NCBI GenBank assembly: GCA_039815145.1
Contig: JBCBZW010000008.1
Location: forward strand, 1 to 64,000
Source of the DNA: Pseudomonadota bacterium
GTDB taxonomy: Bacteria; Pseudomonadota; Gammaproteobacteria; Steroidobacterales; JBCBZW01
Reading direction: 5' to 3'
DNA: 64,000 nucleotides
In this document: positions 36,592-46,850 of the stretch, piece by piece
Position numbering within the stretch: position 1 is the first letter of the stretch
Layout of the letters: every line of letters begins with the position of its first letter
Program-made: the position numbers and the translations under genes
The notes under the pieces: generated by a model
Seen by the model: the letters and a program-made list of their open reading frames with translations, nothing else
What the model was told of the DNA's origin: nothing
Database searches by the model: none

Positions 36592-38045
36592 TCGCTGCCT
36601 CCCTCCGGCGGCGTCGCGTTGCCGCTGTCGCCCGCCTCACCCGACGCGGCGCCGGCGCCACGACCCCGGCCGCCGCGCCGGCGCCGACGCTTGCGCCGCC
36701 GGCCCGGCGAACCGTTCGCGCGAGCGCCTTCGCCCTCACCGCTCGCGTCCCCTCGCCCATCGAGCTTGGCCCGCGCTTGCTCCGGATCGAGGTGAATCAC
36801 CTCACCCCACAGCTCGGCGGACGCTTCGGATATCCAGGGCTCACCGGCCGCGTGGCGCAGGAGGAAGAAGTCGCAAGCGGCGCGGAAGCGCGGATGGTCG
36901 AGCAGGCGCAGGGCGTGGCGCCCCTGCGTGTGCTCGAAGCGCGGCTGCAGGGACAGGATGTCGCTCATGCCCTGGGTGAAGCGGCGCGGGATCGCCACCT
37001 GCGACTGCTGGCGCATACCCATCTCGAAGGTCGCGTCCTTGAGCACGTGGCTGGACAGCACTGGCGTCTCCTGGGGGGCCGCCTGCGCCGCCATCTCCAG
37101 CGCGAGATCGCGGATCGCGCCCCACAGCAACACGCAGAACAGGAACACGGGCGTGACGGACTTGCCCTCCTCCAAGCGCACATCGCTGTTGCGCAGCCCC
37201 ATCTCCACCAAACGGCGATCGAAGTCAGCGGCGTTCGGCGCGAACATCTGCTCCGTGCTCGGGAAGAGGTAGCGAAGCAGCTCGAACTCGCGCAACAACT
37301 CGAGGGTTGCGAGCCCGGCGCCGCCCATCAGCAGCTTGATCGATTCGTCGAGCAGGCGTGCCGGGGGCACGTCGGCGAGCAGGTGACCGTAGTCCCGAAT
37401 GGGGGCGCGAGTCTCCTCGTGGATCGTGAAGCCGAGCTTGGCCGCGAAGCGCACGGCGCGCAGCATGCGTACCGGGTCCTCCTGGTAGCGCTGCGCGGGG
37501 TTGCCGACCATGCGCAAGGTGCGCTCGGCGATGTCGTCAACGCCGCCCGTGTAGTCCCAGATCGAGAAGTCATCGATGTTGTAGTAGAGGGCGTTGGCGG
37601 TGAAATCGCGGCGCCACACGTCCTCCTCGATGCTGCCGTAGACGTTGTCCCGCAAGATCCGCCCGGAATCGTCGATCAGCCGATCGGACGCCCCTTCGCT
37701 CTCCTCGTCCTCGCTGGTCGACGGCGCGCGGAAGGTGGCCACCTCGATCACTTCGGGGCCGAAATGCACGTGCGCCAGGCGGAAACGCCGGCCGATCAGT
37801 CGACAGTTGCGAAACAGCCGTCGCACGTCTTCCGGGTGCGCGTCGGTGGCGATGTCGAAGTCCTTCGGCTCCCGGTCGAGGAGCAGATCGCGCACACCGC
37901 CACCCACCAGAAAGGCCTGGTAGCCGGCCTGGTTCAGGCGATAGAGCACCTTGAGGGCGTTGCGCGAGATGTTCGACCGGGAGACCGTGTGGTCCGGTCG
38001 GGGGATGATTCGCGGTGTCGTATGACCGGGGTTGCTGGCTGTCAA
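36588..38045 (-). CDS. pcnB: Poly(A) polymerase I
   Basis: Adds 3' poly(A) tails that mark RNAs for decay and controls plasmid copy number in E. coli. The 485 residues have the class II nucleotidyltransferase head AFLVGGGVRDLLLDREPKDFDIATDA, the RRDFTANALYY segment and EDPVRMLRAVRFAAKLGF. An RNA-binding helical domain follows, then an arginine-rich C-terminal tail (GRRRKRRRRRGGRGRG) with a Gly/Ala-rich end. Such basic tails are common in this family. A long plus-strand open frame opposite it is a composition artefact. Confidence 0.95.
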   Translation of the reverse strand: MTASNPGHTTPRIIPRPDHTVSRSNISRNALKVLYRLNQAGYQAFLVGGGVRDLLLDREPKDFDIATDAHPEDVRRLFRNCRLIGRRFRLAHVHFGPEVIEVATFRAPSTSEDEESEGASDRLIDDSGRILRDNVYGSIEEDVWRRDFTANALYYNIDDFSIWDYTGGVDDIAERTLRMVGNPAQRYQEDPVRMLRAVRFAAKLGFTIHEETRAPIRDYGHLLADVPPARLLDESIKLLMGGAGLATLELLREFELLRYLFPSTEQMFAPNAADFDRRLVEMGLRNSDVRLEEGKSVTPVFLFCVLLWGAIRDLALEMAAQAAPQETPVLSSHVLKDATFEMGMRQQSQVAIPRRFTQGMSDILSLQPRFEHTQGRHALRLLDHPRFRAACDFFLLRHAAGEPWISEASAELWGEVIHLDPEQARAKLDGRGDASGEGEGARANGSPGRRRKRRRRRGGRGRGAGAASGEAGDSGNATPPEGGSE

Positions 38046-38117
38046 CGTCGGGCTAGTGGGTTGAAGGGATGGGGTATATTACACGCTCACTCCCCGACGA
38101 CGACTGTACGTTCGCCG

Positions 38118-38558
38118 ATGCCCCTCTCGCCCGTCGCCTTCGCCGAGCGCTTCCGCAGCCTGTTCCGGCGCCTCGGCGCCATGGCCTACGACACTTTGCT
38201 CCTCGCCGGATTGATGATCGTGCCCACCGTGCTCATCGTGATTGCGCGGGGTGGTGAGGCCGTGCCGTCGGGCGATCCCACCTACCAGGCCCTGCTGGTG
38301 CTCCTCACGAGCGCCTTCTACGTGACCTCCTGGACCCGCCGGCGGCAGACCTTAGGAATGCGCGCCTGGCAGCTCGAGGTCTGCGATCACGAGGGGCGGG
38401 CCCTGAGCCTCACGCGGGCCGCCGGGCGCCTGCTCGCGAGCATCCTGTCGCTGGCCCCGTTCGCCCTCGGCTACCTCTGGATATTGGTGGACCCCCAGGG
38501 CCAGGCCTGGCACGACCGGCTGACGCGAACCCAAGTCCGCTTTGCCGCGAATACCTAA
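38118..38558 (+). CDS. RDD family membrane protein
   Basis: A 146-residue inner-membrane protein with three hydrophobic segments (about 22-45, 58-75, 118-135). The RDD-type features are AMAYDTLLLAGL (the Arg-Asp/Asp pattern is relaxed to YD here), RRRQTLGMRAWQLEV and PQGQAWHDRLTRTQV. The function of the family is generally unknown; some act in ion transport. It starts at ATG 38118, the first good start after the divergent pcnB gene 72 nt away. It converges on lptG with an 18-nt gap. Confidence 0.85.
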   Translation: MPLSPVAFAERFRSLFRRLGAMAYDTLLLAGLMIVPTVLIVIARGGEAVPSGDPTYQALLVLLTSAFYVTSWTRRRQTLGMRAWQLEVCDHEGRALSLTRAAGRLLASILSLAPFALGYLWILVDPQGQAWHDRLTRTQVRFAANT

Positions 38559-38576
38559 CGAATAGCTTTACGCACC

Positions 38577-39644
38577 TCAGCGGGTGTAGCGAAAGGCGAG
38601 CACGATGACGGCCGCCAACAGGAGCGTCGGCAGCCAGGCCAGGAGCAACGGCGTCACCCCCAAGACCGCACCACTCCCGAGCACGGTGCGCGAGCCTACG
38701 AAGTAGATCACGCCGATCACGATACCCACGAGCATGCGCTGGCCCGAGGCTGCTGAGCGCAGCGGCCCGAAGACGAAGGGCAACGCGAGCGCGGCGATCA
38801 TGGCCAAGGCCCCGAGGTTGGACAGGCGCGACCAGAACGCCACCTCGTAGGCGTAGGTATCGAGCTCGTTGCGCCTCAGGTAGTCGATGTACCTGTACAG
38901 GGGCAGCAGCGGTAGCTTATCGGCGTCGTTCACCGACAGGTCGATCAGCTCCGGGCGCAACTGCGTGCTCTGCGCCACCTCCAGGGATTGGCGCAAGGTC
39001 ACTCCGGTGGGCTCGATCATGCTTTCCCGGTAGTCCTGCAGGCGCAGCTTGCCGGACTCGTCAAAGTCCGCCGCGCGCGCCCGGGCCACGGACACGAGAC
39101 GGTGACGATCATCGAGGGAGAAGACGTATACGCCACCGAACGCATCATCCACCTCGCGCGCCTCGAGGTGGATGATGCGGTCGCCGTCCTTGATCCAACT
39201 GCTGCGCCCGTCGGCGAGAGTCACGCCCTCATTCAAGCTCAAGGTGCGCAGCCGTTGCCCGTAGTCGGCGGCGACCGGTCCGATGAGGTCGCCGAGGAGC
39301 AAGCCCGCCAGGGCCAGGATGGCGCCGCTGATCATGGTGCCCCGGGCCAGGCGCCACAGGGACACGCCAGCGGCACGCATCACCACCAGCTCACTGTGTG
39401 CCGCCATTCCCCCAAGACCGAGCAACGCGCCAAGCAAGGTGGCGATGGGCAGAAACTCGTACGCGTGGCGAGGCAGTGAGGTGACCACGAAGGTCAGTGC
39501 CTCCAGCATCCCGTAGCTGCCCGTGCCCACGTTCTCCAGCTGGCGCAGCACGCCGACGAAGGCGCGCAGCGCCACGAGGGCGGCAAGCACCAGGGCGGTC
39601 CCCGTCAGCACGGCGCGGGCGATGTAGCGATCGATCAAGCTCAC
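38577..39644 (-). CDS. lptG: LPS export ABC transporter permease LptG
   Basis: Inner-membrane permease of the LptB2FG transporter that extracts lipopolysaccharide. The start is the GTG at 39644, overlapping the lptF stop by 4 nt (GTGA); 355 residues, close to E. coli's 360. It has six membrane helices, an N-terminal SLIDRYIARAVLTGTALVLAAL, and a large periplasmic beta-jellyroll domain (about 130-265). Coupling of lptF to lptG is typical. Confidence 0.95.
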   Translation of the reverse strand: MSLIDRYIARAVLTGTALVLAALVALRAFVGVLRQLENVGTGSYGMLEALTFVVTSLPRHAYEFLPIATLLGALLGLGGMAAHSELVVMRAAGVSLWRLARGTMISGAILALAGLLLGDLIGPVAADYGQRLRTLSLNEGVTLADGRSSWIKDGDRIIHLEAREVDDAFGGVYVFSLDDRHRLVSVARARAADFDESGKLRLQDYRESMIEPTGVTLRQSLEVAQSTQLRPELIDLSVNDADKLPLLPLYRYIDYLRRNELDTYAYEVAFWSRLSNLGALAMIAALALPFVFGPLRSAASGQRMLVGIVIGVIYFVGSRTVLGSGAVLGVTPLLLAWLPTLLLAAVIVLAFRYTR

Positions 39645-40738
39645 GCGGGGGCCGTGGACACTCGAGGCGCACGCCTGAAGACGCCGGCTTGCCAGGCGAA
39701 CCACAGGGCGCCGGCGGCGATGAACAGCCCATGCACCCACCACAAGCCGACCCAACCGGGCACATCGCCCTGCGCCACCGCGCTGCGGCCCGTGGCTAGC
39801 AAATTCGAGTACACGACGTAGATCAGGAGGGCCGCGACAAAGGTGCCGTAGCGACCCTGACGTGGTCGTGTCTTGGCCAGGGGCACAGCCAGCAAGGTCA
39901 GGGCGAAGGCTGCCATGGGCAGGGAGAGGCGCCACTGAAGCTCGGCGAGATCGCGCGTGTCCCCGGTGCCGATCAGCTCACGGGTTGGATAGGTTTGCCG
40001 GTTGTCGCTGCGCGCCGCAGGGGCCGGTAGCTCGATGGGCACGCCGTGCTCGCGGAAACTCACCTCGCGAAAGTTCGTGGTGCCCGGCTCGCCCTCCACG
40101 CGCTGCCCTTCGTAGAGCACGAGCAGACGTTGGTCCTGACCGCTGCCTTGGCGCAGCTCCCCGCGTGCCGCCACCGCGACTTCAACGTAGCTGCCGCGCC
40201 GACGCTGGATGAAGACGTTCCCTAGTAACCCATCCTTGTCGATGGACTCCGCATAAAACACGGTGGAACCGCCGCTCACGGCCTTGAAGCGCCCAGGCTC
40301 CAACAATCCCACCTCGGCGGCCTGGCGGGCTCGTTGACTGGTGAGGTACGCCTGCTGCGCGGCCCACGGCGCCACCTGCAGCGACAGCACCGCGAGCAGC
40401 AGCGCGGTCGGCAAGGCCAGGGTGAGCAAGGGTCGGAACAGGCGCGACAGCGGCATCCCCGAGGCCAGCAAAGCCGCCATCTCACTGTCGCGATACATAC
40501 GCCCCAGAGTCATCAAGATCGCCACGAATAGGCCGACCGGGATCAGGATGGTGAGGAAGTAGATGGAGGAGAGCCCCAGCATGAGCAGCAGCGCCTCCCG
40601 CGGGAGATCGCCCTGCGCCGCATTCGCCAGGTCGCGAGCGAAACGGTCCGCCAGCAAGATCGCAAACAGCACGCCAGTCGCCGCGAACCACGAGGTGGCC
40701 ACTTCGCGCAGTACGTAGCGGTCGACGATCCCGAGCAT
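39641..40738 (-). CDS. lptF: LPS export ABC transporter permease LptF
   Basis: Second permease of LptB2FG. The ATG at 40738 with GGAGAA upstream gives 365 residues starting MLGIVDRYVLREVATSW; the open frame upstream, into the pepA region, is an artefact. Six membrane helices flank a periplasmic jellyroll (about 135-255). Conserved patches are ILMTLGRMYRDSEMAALLASGMP and LLAVPLAKTRPRQGRYGTF. It is divergent from pepA over 127 nt, the classical lptFG<>pepA arrangement. Confidence 0.95.
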   Translation of the reverse strand: MLGIVDRYVLREVATSWFAATGVLFAILLADRFARDLANAAQGDLPREALLLMLGLSSIYFLTILIPVGLFVAILMTLGRMYRDSEMAALLASGMPLSRLFRPLLTLALPTALLLAVLSLQVAPWAAQQAYLTSQRARQAAEVGLLEPGRFKAVSGGSTVFYAESIDKDGLLGNVFIQRRRGSYVEVAVAARGELRQGSGQDQRLLVLYEGQRVEGEPGTTNFREVSFREHGVPIELPAPAARSDNRQTYPTRELIGTGDTRDLAELQWRLSLPMAAFALTLLAVPLAKTRPRQGRYGTFVAALLIYVVYSNLLATGRSAVAQGDVPGWVGLWWVHGLFIAAGALWFAWQAGVFRRAPRVSTAPA

Positions 40739-40749
40739 GCCTTTCTCCA

Positions 40750-40766
40750 CGGAGCATTTCGCTCCG
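40750..40766. repeat. Small hairpin in the lptF-pepA intergenic region
   Basis: CGGAGC-ATTTC-GCTCCG lies 12-28 nt upstream of the lptF ATG, close to its ribosome binding site. It could be an operator for the divergent promoters or affect lptF translation. No convincing sigma70 promoter was identified in this gap. Confidence 0.35.
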
Positions 40767-40865
40767 CCTGTGTAAGCGGTTATTCTTGCCGGCTGTAATC
40801 CAACGCTGCCCGATCGATTTGGTGCAGCGCGCCCAACGGGGTAACCACGAAATTTCGGGGGAAGC

Positions 40866-42353
40866 ATGAAGTATTCGGTGAGTGGCGCCAACGTCTCTGG
40901 ACTTGCGAGCAGCTGTGTAATCGCCGCCATTACGCGCGACGGAACGCTCGGTCCGGCCACCGCGCAGCTCGACGCCAGCCTCGACGGTGCCGTTCGTCGG
41001 ATCATCGACGCGGGCGACTTCAAGGGCAAGCTGGGCGATACCTTCGTCCTGAGCGGCCTCGGCGGCAGTATTGCCCGCGTGGTGCTGACGGGCGTTGGGG
41101 AGGCCAGCGAGCTCGACGCCAAGCGCTACCGCCGTGCCCTGATCGCAGGCGCCGACGCAGCCGCCGGCACCGCGGCCGAAGACGTCACCCTGCTGAACAC
41201 GCTCGAGCCTCCGGCCGGGATGAGCACGGCGGAGGCGGTGCGCCTGAGCGTCGAGTGCGTCGCCTACGCCACGTACCGCTTTACAGCCTTCAAGTCGAAG
41301 GGCGCGGAAGCCGCTGGGGCCCTGCCCTCGGCCTGCACGATGCTCGTGGCCGAAGATGCCGTGGCCGAGGGTGAGCAAGGTCTCGCCGTAGGCGATGCGG
41401 TGGCGGCCGGCGTGGCCCTCGCCCGCGACCTCGGCAACATGCCCGCGAATGCGTGCACACCCACCTACCTGGCGGAGACGGCGCAACGCATCGCTGCCGA
41501 CAACCCGAACATGACGGCTCGCGCCCTCGATCAGGACGAGATCGAGGAGCTGGGCATGGGCTCCTTCCTGTCCGTGACCCAGGGCAGCCGGGAGCCGCCC
41601 AAGCTGATCATCATGGAGTACAAGGGCGGCCAGGAGGGCGATGCCCCCGTGGCCCTGGTGGGCAAGGGCATCACCTTCGACACCGGCGGCATCTGCATCA
41701 AACCCGCACCAAGCATGGATGAGATGAAGTACGACATGTGCGGTGCGGCCGGCGTTCTCGGCACCATGCAGTCGGTCGCTCGCTTAAGCCCCGCCAGCAA
41801 TGTGGTGGCCATCGTGCCTGCCTGCGAGAACATGCCCGACGGCCTCGCCACGCGCCCTGGTGACATCGTCACGGCGATGGACGGCCAGACCATCGAGATC
41901 CTGAACACGGACGCCGAGGGCCGCCTGATCCTCTGCGACGCCATCTGCTACGCCAAGCGCTACAACCCCGACGTCATCGTCGACGTCGCCACCCTCACGG
42001 GCGCCTGTGTGATCGCCCTCGGCGAGCACTACAGTGGGTTGATGAGTAACGACGATGCCCTCGCCGAAGCACTCATGGCCGCCGGCCGCTCCGCGTGCGA
42101 TGTGGCCTGGCGCCTGCCGATGGAAGACGACTACGCGGAGGTGCTCAAGAGCAACTTCGCTGACTTCGCTAACGTGGGCGGGCGCCCCGGTGGCGCGATC
42201 ACCGCGGCCTGCTTCCTGCACAAGTTCGCCCGCGACCAGCGCTGGGCGCACCTGGATATCGCCGGCTCCGCGTGGAAGGGCGGCAAGGCCAAGGGCGGCA
42301 CCGGACGCCCGGTGTCCCTGCTGATGCAGTACATCCTCGATCGCCTGGCCTGA
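40866..42353 (+). CDS. pepA: Leucyl aminopeptidase PepA
   Basis: Hexameric di-manganese/zinc M17 aminopeptidase; E. coli PepA also binds DNA in Xer recombination and carAB control. The 495 residues have the N-terminal macro-like domain and a catalytic domain. The latter has VGKGITFDTGGICIKPA, MKYDMCGAAGVLG and the M17 signature NTDAEGRLIL, which supply the metal ligands and catalytic Lys/Arg. First gene of pepA-holC-valS. Confidence 0.96.
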   Translation: MKYSVSGANVSGLASSCVIAAITRDGTLGPATAQLDASLDGAVRRIIDAGDFKGKLGDTFVLSGLGGSIARVVLTGVGEASELDAKRYRRALIAGADAAAGTAAEDVTLLNTLEPPAGMSTAEAVRLSVECVAYATYRFTAFKSKGAEAAGALPSACTMLVAEDAVAEGEQGLAVGDAVAAGVALARDLGNMPANACTPTYLAETAQRIAADNPNMTARALDQDEIEELGMGSFLSVTQGSREPPKLIIMEYKGGQEGDAPVALVGKGITFDTGGICIKPAPSMDEMKYDMCGAAGVLGTMQSVARLSPASNVVAIVPACENMPDGLATRPGDIVTAMDGQTIEILNTDAEGRLILCDAICYAKRYNPDVIVDVATLTGACVIALGEHYSGLMSNDDALAEALMAAGRSACDVAWRLPMEDDYAEVLKSNFADFANVGGRPGGAITAACFLHKFARDQRWAHLDIAGSAWKGGKAKGGTGRPVSLLMQYILDRLA

Positions 42354-42395
42354 GGGAGTTCACGGGCCCGGGCCCATCGTTGACGGATCATCGCG

Positions 42396-42854
42396 ATGAG
42401 CACGCGTGCCGAGCGAGTCGACTTCTACGTGGAGGACCAGGCCGGCCTACCCGCCCTGTTGCGGGCCGCCTGTCGCGTCGTGGATCAGCTGTGGCAACCC
42501 CTGCCGGCTCGCACGCTCGTGCGCGTCGGCGACGAAGCCACCCTCTCCCGCCTGGACGACGAACTGTGGACCTTTCGCGACGATGCCTTCGTGCCGCACA
42601 GCCCCTACACGGGCGAGCCTGACCCCGTCAGCCCAGTCCTGCTCACCACCCAGGCACCGCAGGACCTCAGCCTCACCCCAGAGGTATTCATCGACCTCAC
42701 CGCCATGACCCCAGCCGCCGACTGCCTCGAGCGGTTTCCCCATGTCGCGGTGGTGCTCGACGGCGATACAGCGCGGCGCGAAGCGGGTCGCGATCGCTTC
42801 CGCGAGTGGCGAACCCTGGGACTGACCCCGCAAACACACCCGTTGGGGCGCTGA
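42396..42854 (+). CDS. holC: DNA polymerase III chi subunit
   Basis: Links the clamp loader to single-strand-binding protein. The 152 residues match HolC: VDFYVEDQAGLPALLRAACRVVDQLWQ, ARTLVRVGDEATLSRLDDELWTFRDDAFVPHS and a final FREWRTLGLTPQTHPLG. It lies between pepA and valS, as in E. coli. Confidence 0.93.
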   Translation: MSTRAERVDFYVEDQAGLPALLRAACRVVDQLWQPLPARTLVRVGDEATLSRLDDELWTFRDDAFVPHSPYTGEPDPVSPVLLTTQAPQDLSLTPEVFIDLTAMTPAADCLERFPHVAVVLDGDTARREAGRDRFREWRTLGLTPQTHPLGR

Positions 42855-42892
42855 GACCGCCTCGACGCAGGTCGCACCGCGGCCATCACGCC

Positions 42893-42921
42893 TTCGCCAC
42901 CTCGCACCTTTCCGCTATTCT
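42893..42921 (+). promoter_or_regulatory. Possible promoter for valS
   Basis: TTCGCC (42893-42898), a 17-bp spacer, then TATTCT (42916-42921) stand about 90 nt upstream of the valS ATG. The -10 is good but the -35 poor. Confidence 0.3.
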
Positions 42922-43009
42922 CGGCGGTCCTGTCCGCTGCTCTTGCCAGGCCAGGGCCCGGCGCACGTGAGCAGCCTCATCGAACACCCAAGAGTTGACA
43001 CCCCGATCC

Positions 43010-45775
43010 ATGGAAAAGACCTTCGACCCGCAGGCCATCGAGAAGGATTGCTACGCCCGCTGGGAAGCCGACGGCTGCTTCGCGCCGAGCGGCAGCGGCG
43101 AGCCCTACTGCATCATGATCCCGCCGCCCAACGTGACCGGTACGCTGCACATGGGGCACGCGTTTCAGGACACGATCATGGACGCCCTCACCCGCTACCA
43201 CCGCATGGCGGGCCGCGACACCCTGTGGCAGATGGGCACGGACCACGCCGGCATCGCCACCCAGATGGTGGTGGAGCGCCAGCTCAACGCCGAGGGCAAG
43301 AGCAAGCACGACCTCGGCCGCGACGCCTTCATCGAACGGGTATGGAAGTGGAAGGGTGAGTCCGGCGGCGCCATCGGTGAGCAGCTGCGCCGCCTCGGGG
43401 CCTCCGTCGACTGGACGCGCGAGCGCTTCACGATGGAGCCGGCCCTGTCGAAGGCGGTGACGGAGGTTTTCGTCAAGCTCCACGAAGATGGCCTGATCTA
43501 CCGCGGCAAGCGCCTGGTGAACTGGGACCCCGTGCTGCACACGGCCCTGTCCGATCTGGAGGTGGTGTCGACGGAGGAGTCCGGCCACCTCTGGCACCTG
43601 CGCTATCCCTTGAGCGATGGCAGCGGTCAGGTGATCGTCGCCACCACGCGCCCGGAGACCATGCTCGGCGATGTCGCCGTGGCCGTGCACCCCGAAGACG
43701 AGCGCTACACGCACCTGATCGGCAAGACCATCGACCTGCCCCTCACGGACCGCAAGATCCCCGTGATCGCTGACGACTACGTCGATCCGGAGTTCGGCAG
43801 CGGCTGCGTCAAGATCACCCCGGCCCACGACTTCAACGACTACGAGATCGGTAAGCGTCACGGCCTGGAGATGATCACGGTGTTGGACTTCGATGCGAAG
43901 CTCAACGATGCCGTCCCCGAGACCTATCAGGGCCTGCCCCGCTTCGAAGCGCGCAAGCGCATCGTGGCCGACCTCGATGCCGCGGGCTTGCTCGAGCGCA
44001 TCGACGATCACAAGTCCGCCGTGCCCCGTGGCGATCGCAGCGGCGAGGTGCTCGAGCCTCTACTCACAGACCAGTGGTACGTGAGCGCCAAGCCCCTCGC
44101 CGATCCCGCTATCGACGCCGTTAAGTCCGGTCGCATCCGCTTCGTGCCGGCGAACTGGGACCGCACCTACTACGAGTGGATGAACAACATCCAGGACTGG
44201 TGCATCTCGCGCCAGCTCTGGTGGGGCCATCGCATCCCGGCCTGGTACACGGAGGACGGCGAGGTCATCGTCGCGCGCAGCGAAGAGGAAGCGCGCGCCA
44301 AAGCTGGGCTCAGCGCGGACGCACCCCTGCGCCAGGACGACGACGTCCTCGACACCTGGTTCTCCTCCGCCCTGTGGCCCTTCGCCACCCTGGGCTGGCC
44401 GGAGAAGACCCCGGAACTGCAGCGCTACTACCCGACCAGCGTGCTGGTCACGGGCTTCGACATCATCTTCTTCTGGGTTGCTCGCATGGTCATGATGGGC
44501 CTGCGCTTCATGGACGACGTGCCCTTCCACGAGATCTACATCCACGGCCTGGTGCGCGACTCAGACGGCCAGAAGATGTCCAAGTCCAAGGGCAACGTGC
44601 TCGATCCCCTGGACCTCATCGACGGCACCACCCTCGACGCCCTGCTCGAGAAGCGCACCTCCAAGCTCATGCAGCCGGCCATGGCCAAGGCCATCGAGAA
44701 GACCACGCGCAAGCAGTTCCCCGACGGCATCCCGGCCTTCGGCACGGACGCCCTGCGCTTCACCTTCATGGCCATGGCCACCACGGGGCGCGACATCCGT
44801 TTCGACATGGGCCGCATCGAAGGCTACCGAAACTTCTGCAACAAGCTGTGGAACGCCACCCGCTACGTGCTGATGAACTGCGAGGACAAGCCGCGCGGGG
44901 GCGAGGACATGGTGCTCGCCGACGCCGACCTGTGGATCCGCTCGCGCTTGCATCGCACGATCCGCGAGGTGCAGGAGAACTTCGCCACCTATCGCTTCGA
45001 CCTGGCCTCCCAGGCCCTTTACGAGTTCACCTGGAACGAGTTCTGCGACTGGTACCTGGAGCTCACCAAACCCATTCTGCGCGACGCGGACGATCACTCC
45101 CCCGAGGCCCGTGGCACCCGTTGGGCGATGCTCGACGTGCTGGAGGCCCTGCTGCGCGCCCTGCACCCGATGATGCCATTCATCACCGACGAGCTGTGGC
45201 GACGCGTGGCCCCGCTGGTGGAGCGCGGCGCGGACACGGTGATGAGCCAGCCCTACCCCGAAGCGGGGAACTATGTCCGGGATCTCGACGCCGAACGGAA
45301 TATGGACTGGGTCACGGACTTCGTCCTCGGCATCCGGCAGATTCGTGGCGAGATGGATATCTCTCCGTCCCGCGCCCTGCCGGCGGTGCTGCAGGATGCC
45401 AGCGATGCAGACCGCGAGCGCCTCGGGCGATACGCGGCCCTGCTGTCGCGGCTTGCGAACCTCGAGCAGATCGACGTGCTCGACGCGGGGGCGGTGCCTG
45501 ACCTGTCCGCCACTGCCTTGCTCGGCGACATGCGCTTGTGTGTCCCCCTCGAGGGACTGGTGGACATCGGGGCGGAGATCGCGAGACTGGAAAAGCAGCT
45601 CGCCAAGCAGCGTAGCGAACACCAGAAGGTGAGCGCGAAGCTGGGCAACGCGAAATTTGTCGATCGTGCCCCGGCAGATGTCGTTGAGGAACAGCGCCGT
45701 CGCGGCGCGGAGCTCGAGCGATTGGTGGCCAAGCTGGAGGACCAGCTAGGCGCCCTGCGCAAGGCCGGCGTATAG
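43010..45775 (+). CDS. valS: Valyl-tRNA synthetase
   Basis: Charges tRNA-Val. The 921 residues start at the ATG at 43010 ([19 protein letters not shown]), preceded by a TTG that would add five residues. Class I motifs: [14 protein letters not shown] (HIGH variant) and KMSKSKGN. The CP1 editing domain includes [17 protein letters not shown] and [17 protein letters not shown]; an anticodon-binding domain and the C-terminal coiled-coil arm ([15 protein letters not shown]) follow. Full length. Confidence 0.97.
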   Translation: MEKTFDPQAIEKDCYARWEADGCFAPSGSGEPYCIMIPPPNVTGTLHMGHAFQDTIMDALTRYHRMAGRDTLWQMGTDHAGIATQMVVERQLNAEGKSKHDLGRDAFIERVWKWKGESGGAIGEQLRRLGASVDWTRERFTMEPALSKAVTEVFVKLHEDGLIYRGKRLVNWDPVLHTALSDLEVVSTEESGHLWHLRYPLSDGSGQVIVATTRPETMLGDVAVAVHPEDERYTHLIGKTIDLPLTDRKIPVIADDYVDPEFGSGCVKITPAHDFNDYEIGKRHGLEMITVLDFDAKLNDAVPETYQGLPRFEARKRIVADLDAAGLLERIDDHKSAVPRGDRSGEVLEPLLTDQWYVSAKPLADPAIDAVKSGRIRFVPANWDRTYYEWMNNIQDWCISRQLWWGHRIPAWYTEDGEVIVARSEEEARAKAGLSADAPLRQDDDVLDTWFSSALWPFATLGWPEKTPELQRYYPTSVLVTGFDIIFFWVARMVMMGLRFMDDVPFHEIYIHGLVRDSDGQKMSKSKGNVLDPLDLIDGTTLDALLEKRTSKLMQPAMAKAIEKTTRKQFPDGIPAFGTDALRFTFMAMATTGRDIRFDMGRIEGYRNFCNKLWNATRYVLMNCEDKPRGGEDMVLADADLWIRSRLHRTIREVQENFATYRFDLASQALYEFTWNEFCDWYLELTKPILRDADDHSPEARGTRWAMLDVLEALLRALHPMMPFITDELWRRVAPLVERGADTVMSQPYPEAGNYVRDLDAERNMDWVTDFVLGIRQIRGEMDISPSRALPAVLQDASDADRERLGRYAALLSRLANLEQIDVLDAGAVPDLSATALLGDMRLCVPLEGLVDIGAEIARLEKQLAKQRSEHQKVSAKLGNAKFVDRAPADVVEEQRRRGAELERLVAKLEDQLGALRKAGV

Positions 45776-45806
45776 CTGCCACAGCCTCGCGGGACTGGGA
45801 TGCAAC

Positions 45807-45838
45807 GGCCACGGATTCCGAGAGGAATCGGGCCACGG
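45807..45838. repeat. GAGA-loop hairpin flanked by 8-bp direct repeats, valS-moxR gap
   Basis: GATTCC-GAGA-GGAATC (45814-45829) is a perfect stem with a GNRA-type loop. GGCCACGG occurs on both sides (45807-45814 and 45831-45838). It fills most of the 77-nt gap between valS and moxR. There is no T-tract, so it is not an obvious intrinsic terminator; it may stabilise the valS 3' end or regulate moxR. Confidence 0.5.
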
Positions 45839-45852
45839 AGCCTACTGAACGG

Positions 45853-46827
45853 ATGGACCAAACGAGCATGCCAGCACGACCCGCAGCGCAGCCGGTACCC
45901 AACCCGGCCGCCACTTCCCTCGCCCGCAACGTCATCGATCAACTGTCGAAGGTGATCCTGGGTAAGGAGTTGCAGCTGCAACTTGCCCTCACCTGCCTGA
46001 TCTCCCGCGGCCACCTGCTCATCGAGGACTTGCCGGGCGTCGGCAAGACCACCCTGGCCCAAGCGCTCGCCCGCGTACTGGGCCTGAGCTTCCAGCGGGT
46101 GCAGTTCACCAGCGACATGCTGCCGGCGGACATCATCGGCGTGTCTGTCTACGAGCGAAACAGCGGCGAGTTCCGCTTCCACAAGGGCCCCGTCTTCGCC
46201 CAACTGGTGCTGGCGGACGAGGTGAACCGCGCCACGGCCAAGACCCAGAGCTCGCTGCTCGAGGCGATGGAGGAGTACCAGGTCACCGTCGACGGTCAGA
46301 CCTACGCCCTGCCTCAGCCCTTCTTCGTGGTGGCGACGCAGAACCCGGCGCATCAGATCGGCACCTTCCCCCTGCCCGAGTCACAGCTCGATCGCTTTTT
46401 GATGAGCATGTCCCTCGGCTATCCGCCCGCCTCGCTCGAGCGCACGCTGATCTCCGGCGCCGATCGCCGCGAGATTCTCGACGGGCTCGAACCCAGCCTG
46501 GCCCTGGACGACTTCATCGCCCTGCAGCGCCTGGCCCCGAAGGTGCACCTCTCCGACCCGATCCTCGACTACATTCAGGCGATCGTGGCCTACACGCGCC
46601 AATCGCCCGAGTTCGACGCGGGCCTCTCGCCGCGTGCCGCTATCGCCTTAGGGCGCGCGGCCCAGGCCTGGGCCCTGATTCAGGGTCACCGGGGCGTGCT
46701 GCCGGAGGACGTGCAGGCCGTTGCACCGGCCGTGGTCGGCCATCGCCTGCGCCATCGCGATCAGACCGCTGGGCTCACGACCACAGAGCTCGGCGAGACC
46801 GTGATCGGCGCCGTCGCCATTCCTTAG
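45853..46827 (+). CDS. MoxR-family AAA+ ATPase
   Basis: A chaperone-like AAA+ protein of 324 residues. It has Walker A LPGVGKTTLA near 60-69, Walker B VLADEVNRA, sensor VVATQNPAHQIGTFPLPE, and the AAA lid domain (SPRAAIALGRAAQAWALIQGHRGVLPEDV). MoxR proteins typically mature or activate partners encoded next to them, often VWA/DUF58 proteins. Here the following genes are DUF58 and a membrane transglutaminase, a conserved trio. Confidence 0.94.
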   Translation: MDQTSMPARPAAQPVPNPAATSLARNVIDQLSKVILGKELQLQLALTCLISRGHLLIEDLPGVGKTTLAQALARVLGLSFQRVQFTSDMLPADIIGVSVYERNSGEFRFHKGPVFAQLVLADEVNRATAKTQSSLLEAMEEYQVTVDGQTYALPQPFFVVATQNPAHQIGTFPLPESQLDRFLMSMSLGYPPASLERTLISGADRREILDGLEPSLALDDFIALQRLAPKVHLSDPILDYIQAIVAYTRQSPEFDAGLSPRAAIALGRAAQAWALIQGHRGVLPEDVQAVAPAVVGHRLRHRDQTAGLTTTELGETVIGAVAIP

Positions 46828-46850
46828 GGGAGTCGCACCACCCGCTCGCC

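Noticed and set aside
36171-38117. Very long plus-strand open frame opposite folK and pcnB
   Set aside because: Low-complexity Arg/Ala/His content, antisense to clear genes. Only its last 146 codons (38118-38558) encode a real RDD protein.
39645-41122. Long N-terminal extensions of LptG and LptF
   Set aside because: Family length and GTGA coupling fix the starts at 39644 and 40738; the upstream parts are shadows of lptF and pepA.
45112-45126. Sigma54-like TGGCAC-N5-TGGGC
   Set aside because: Lies inside valS coding sequence with no gene start downstream at a sensible distance.
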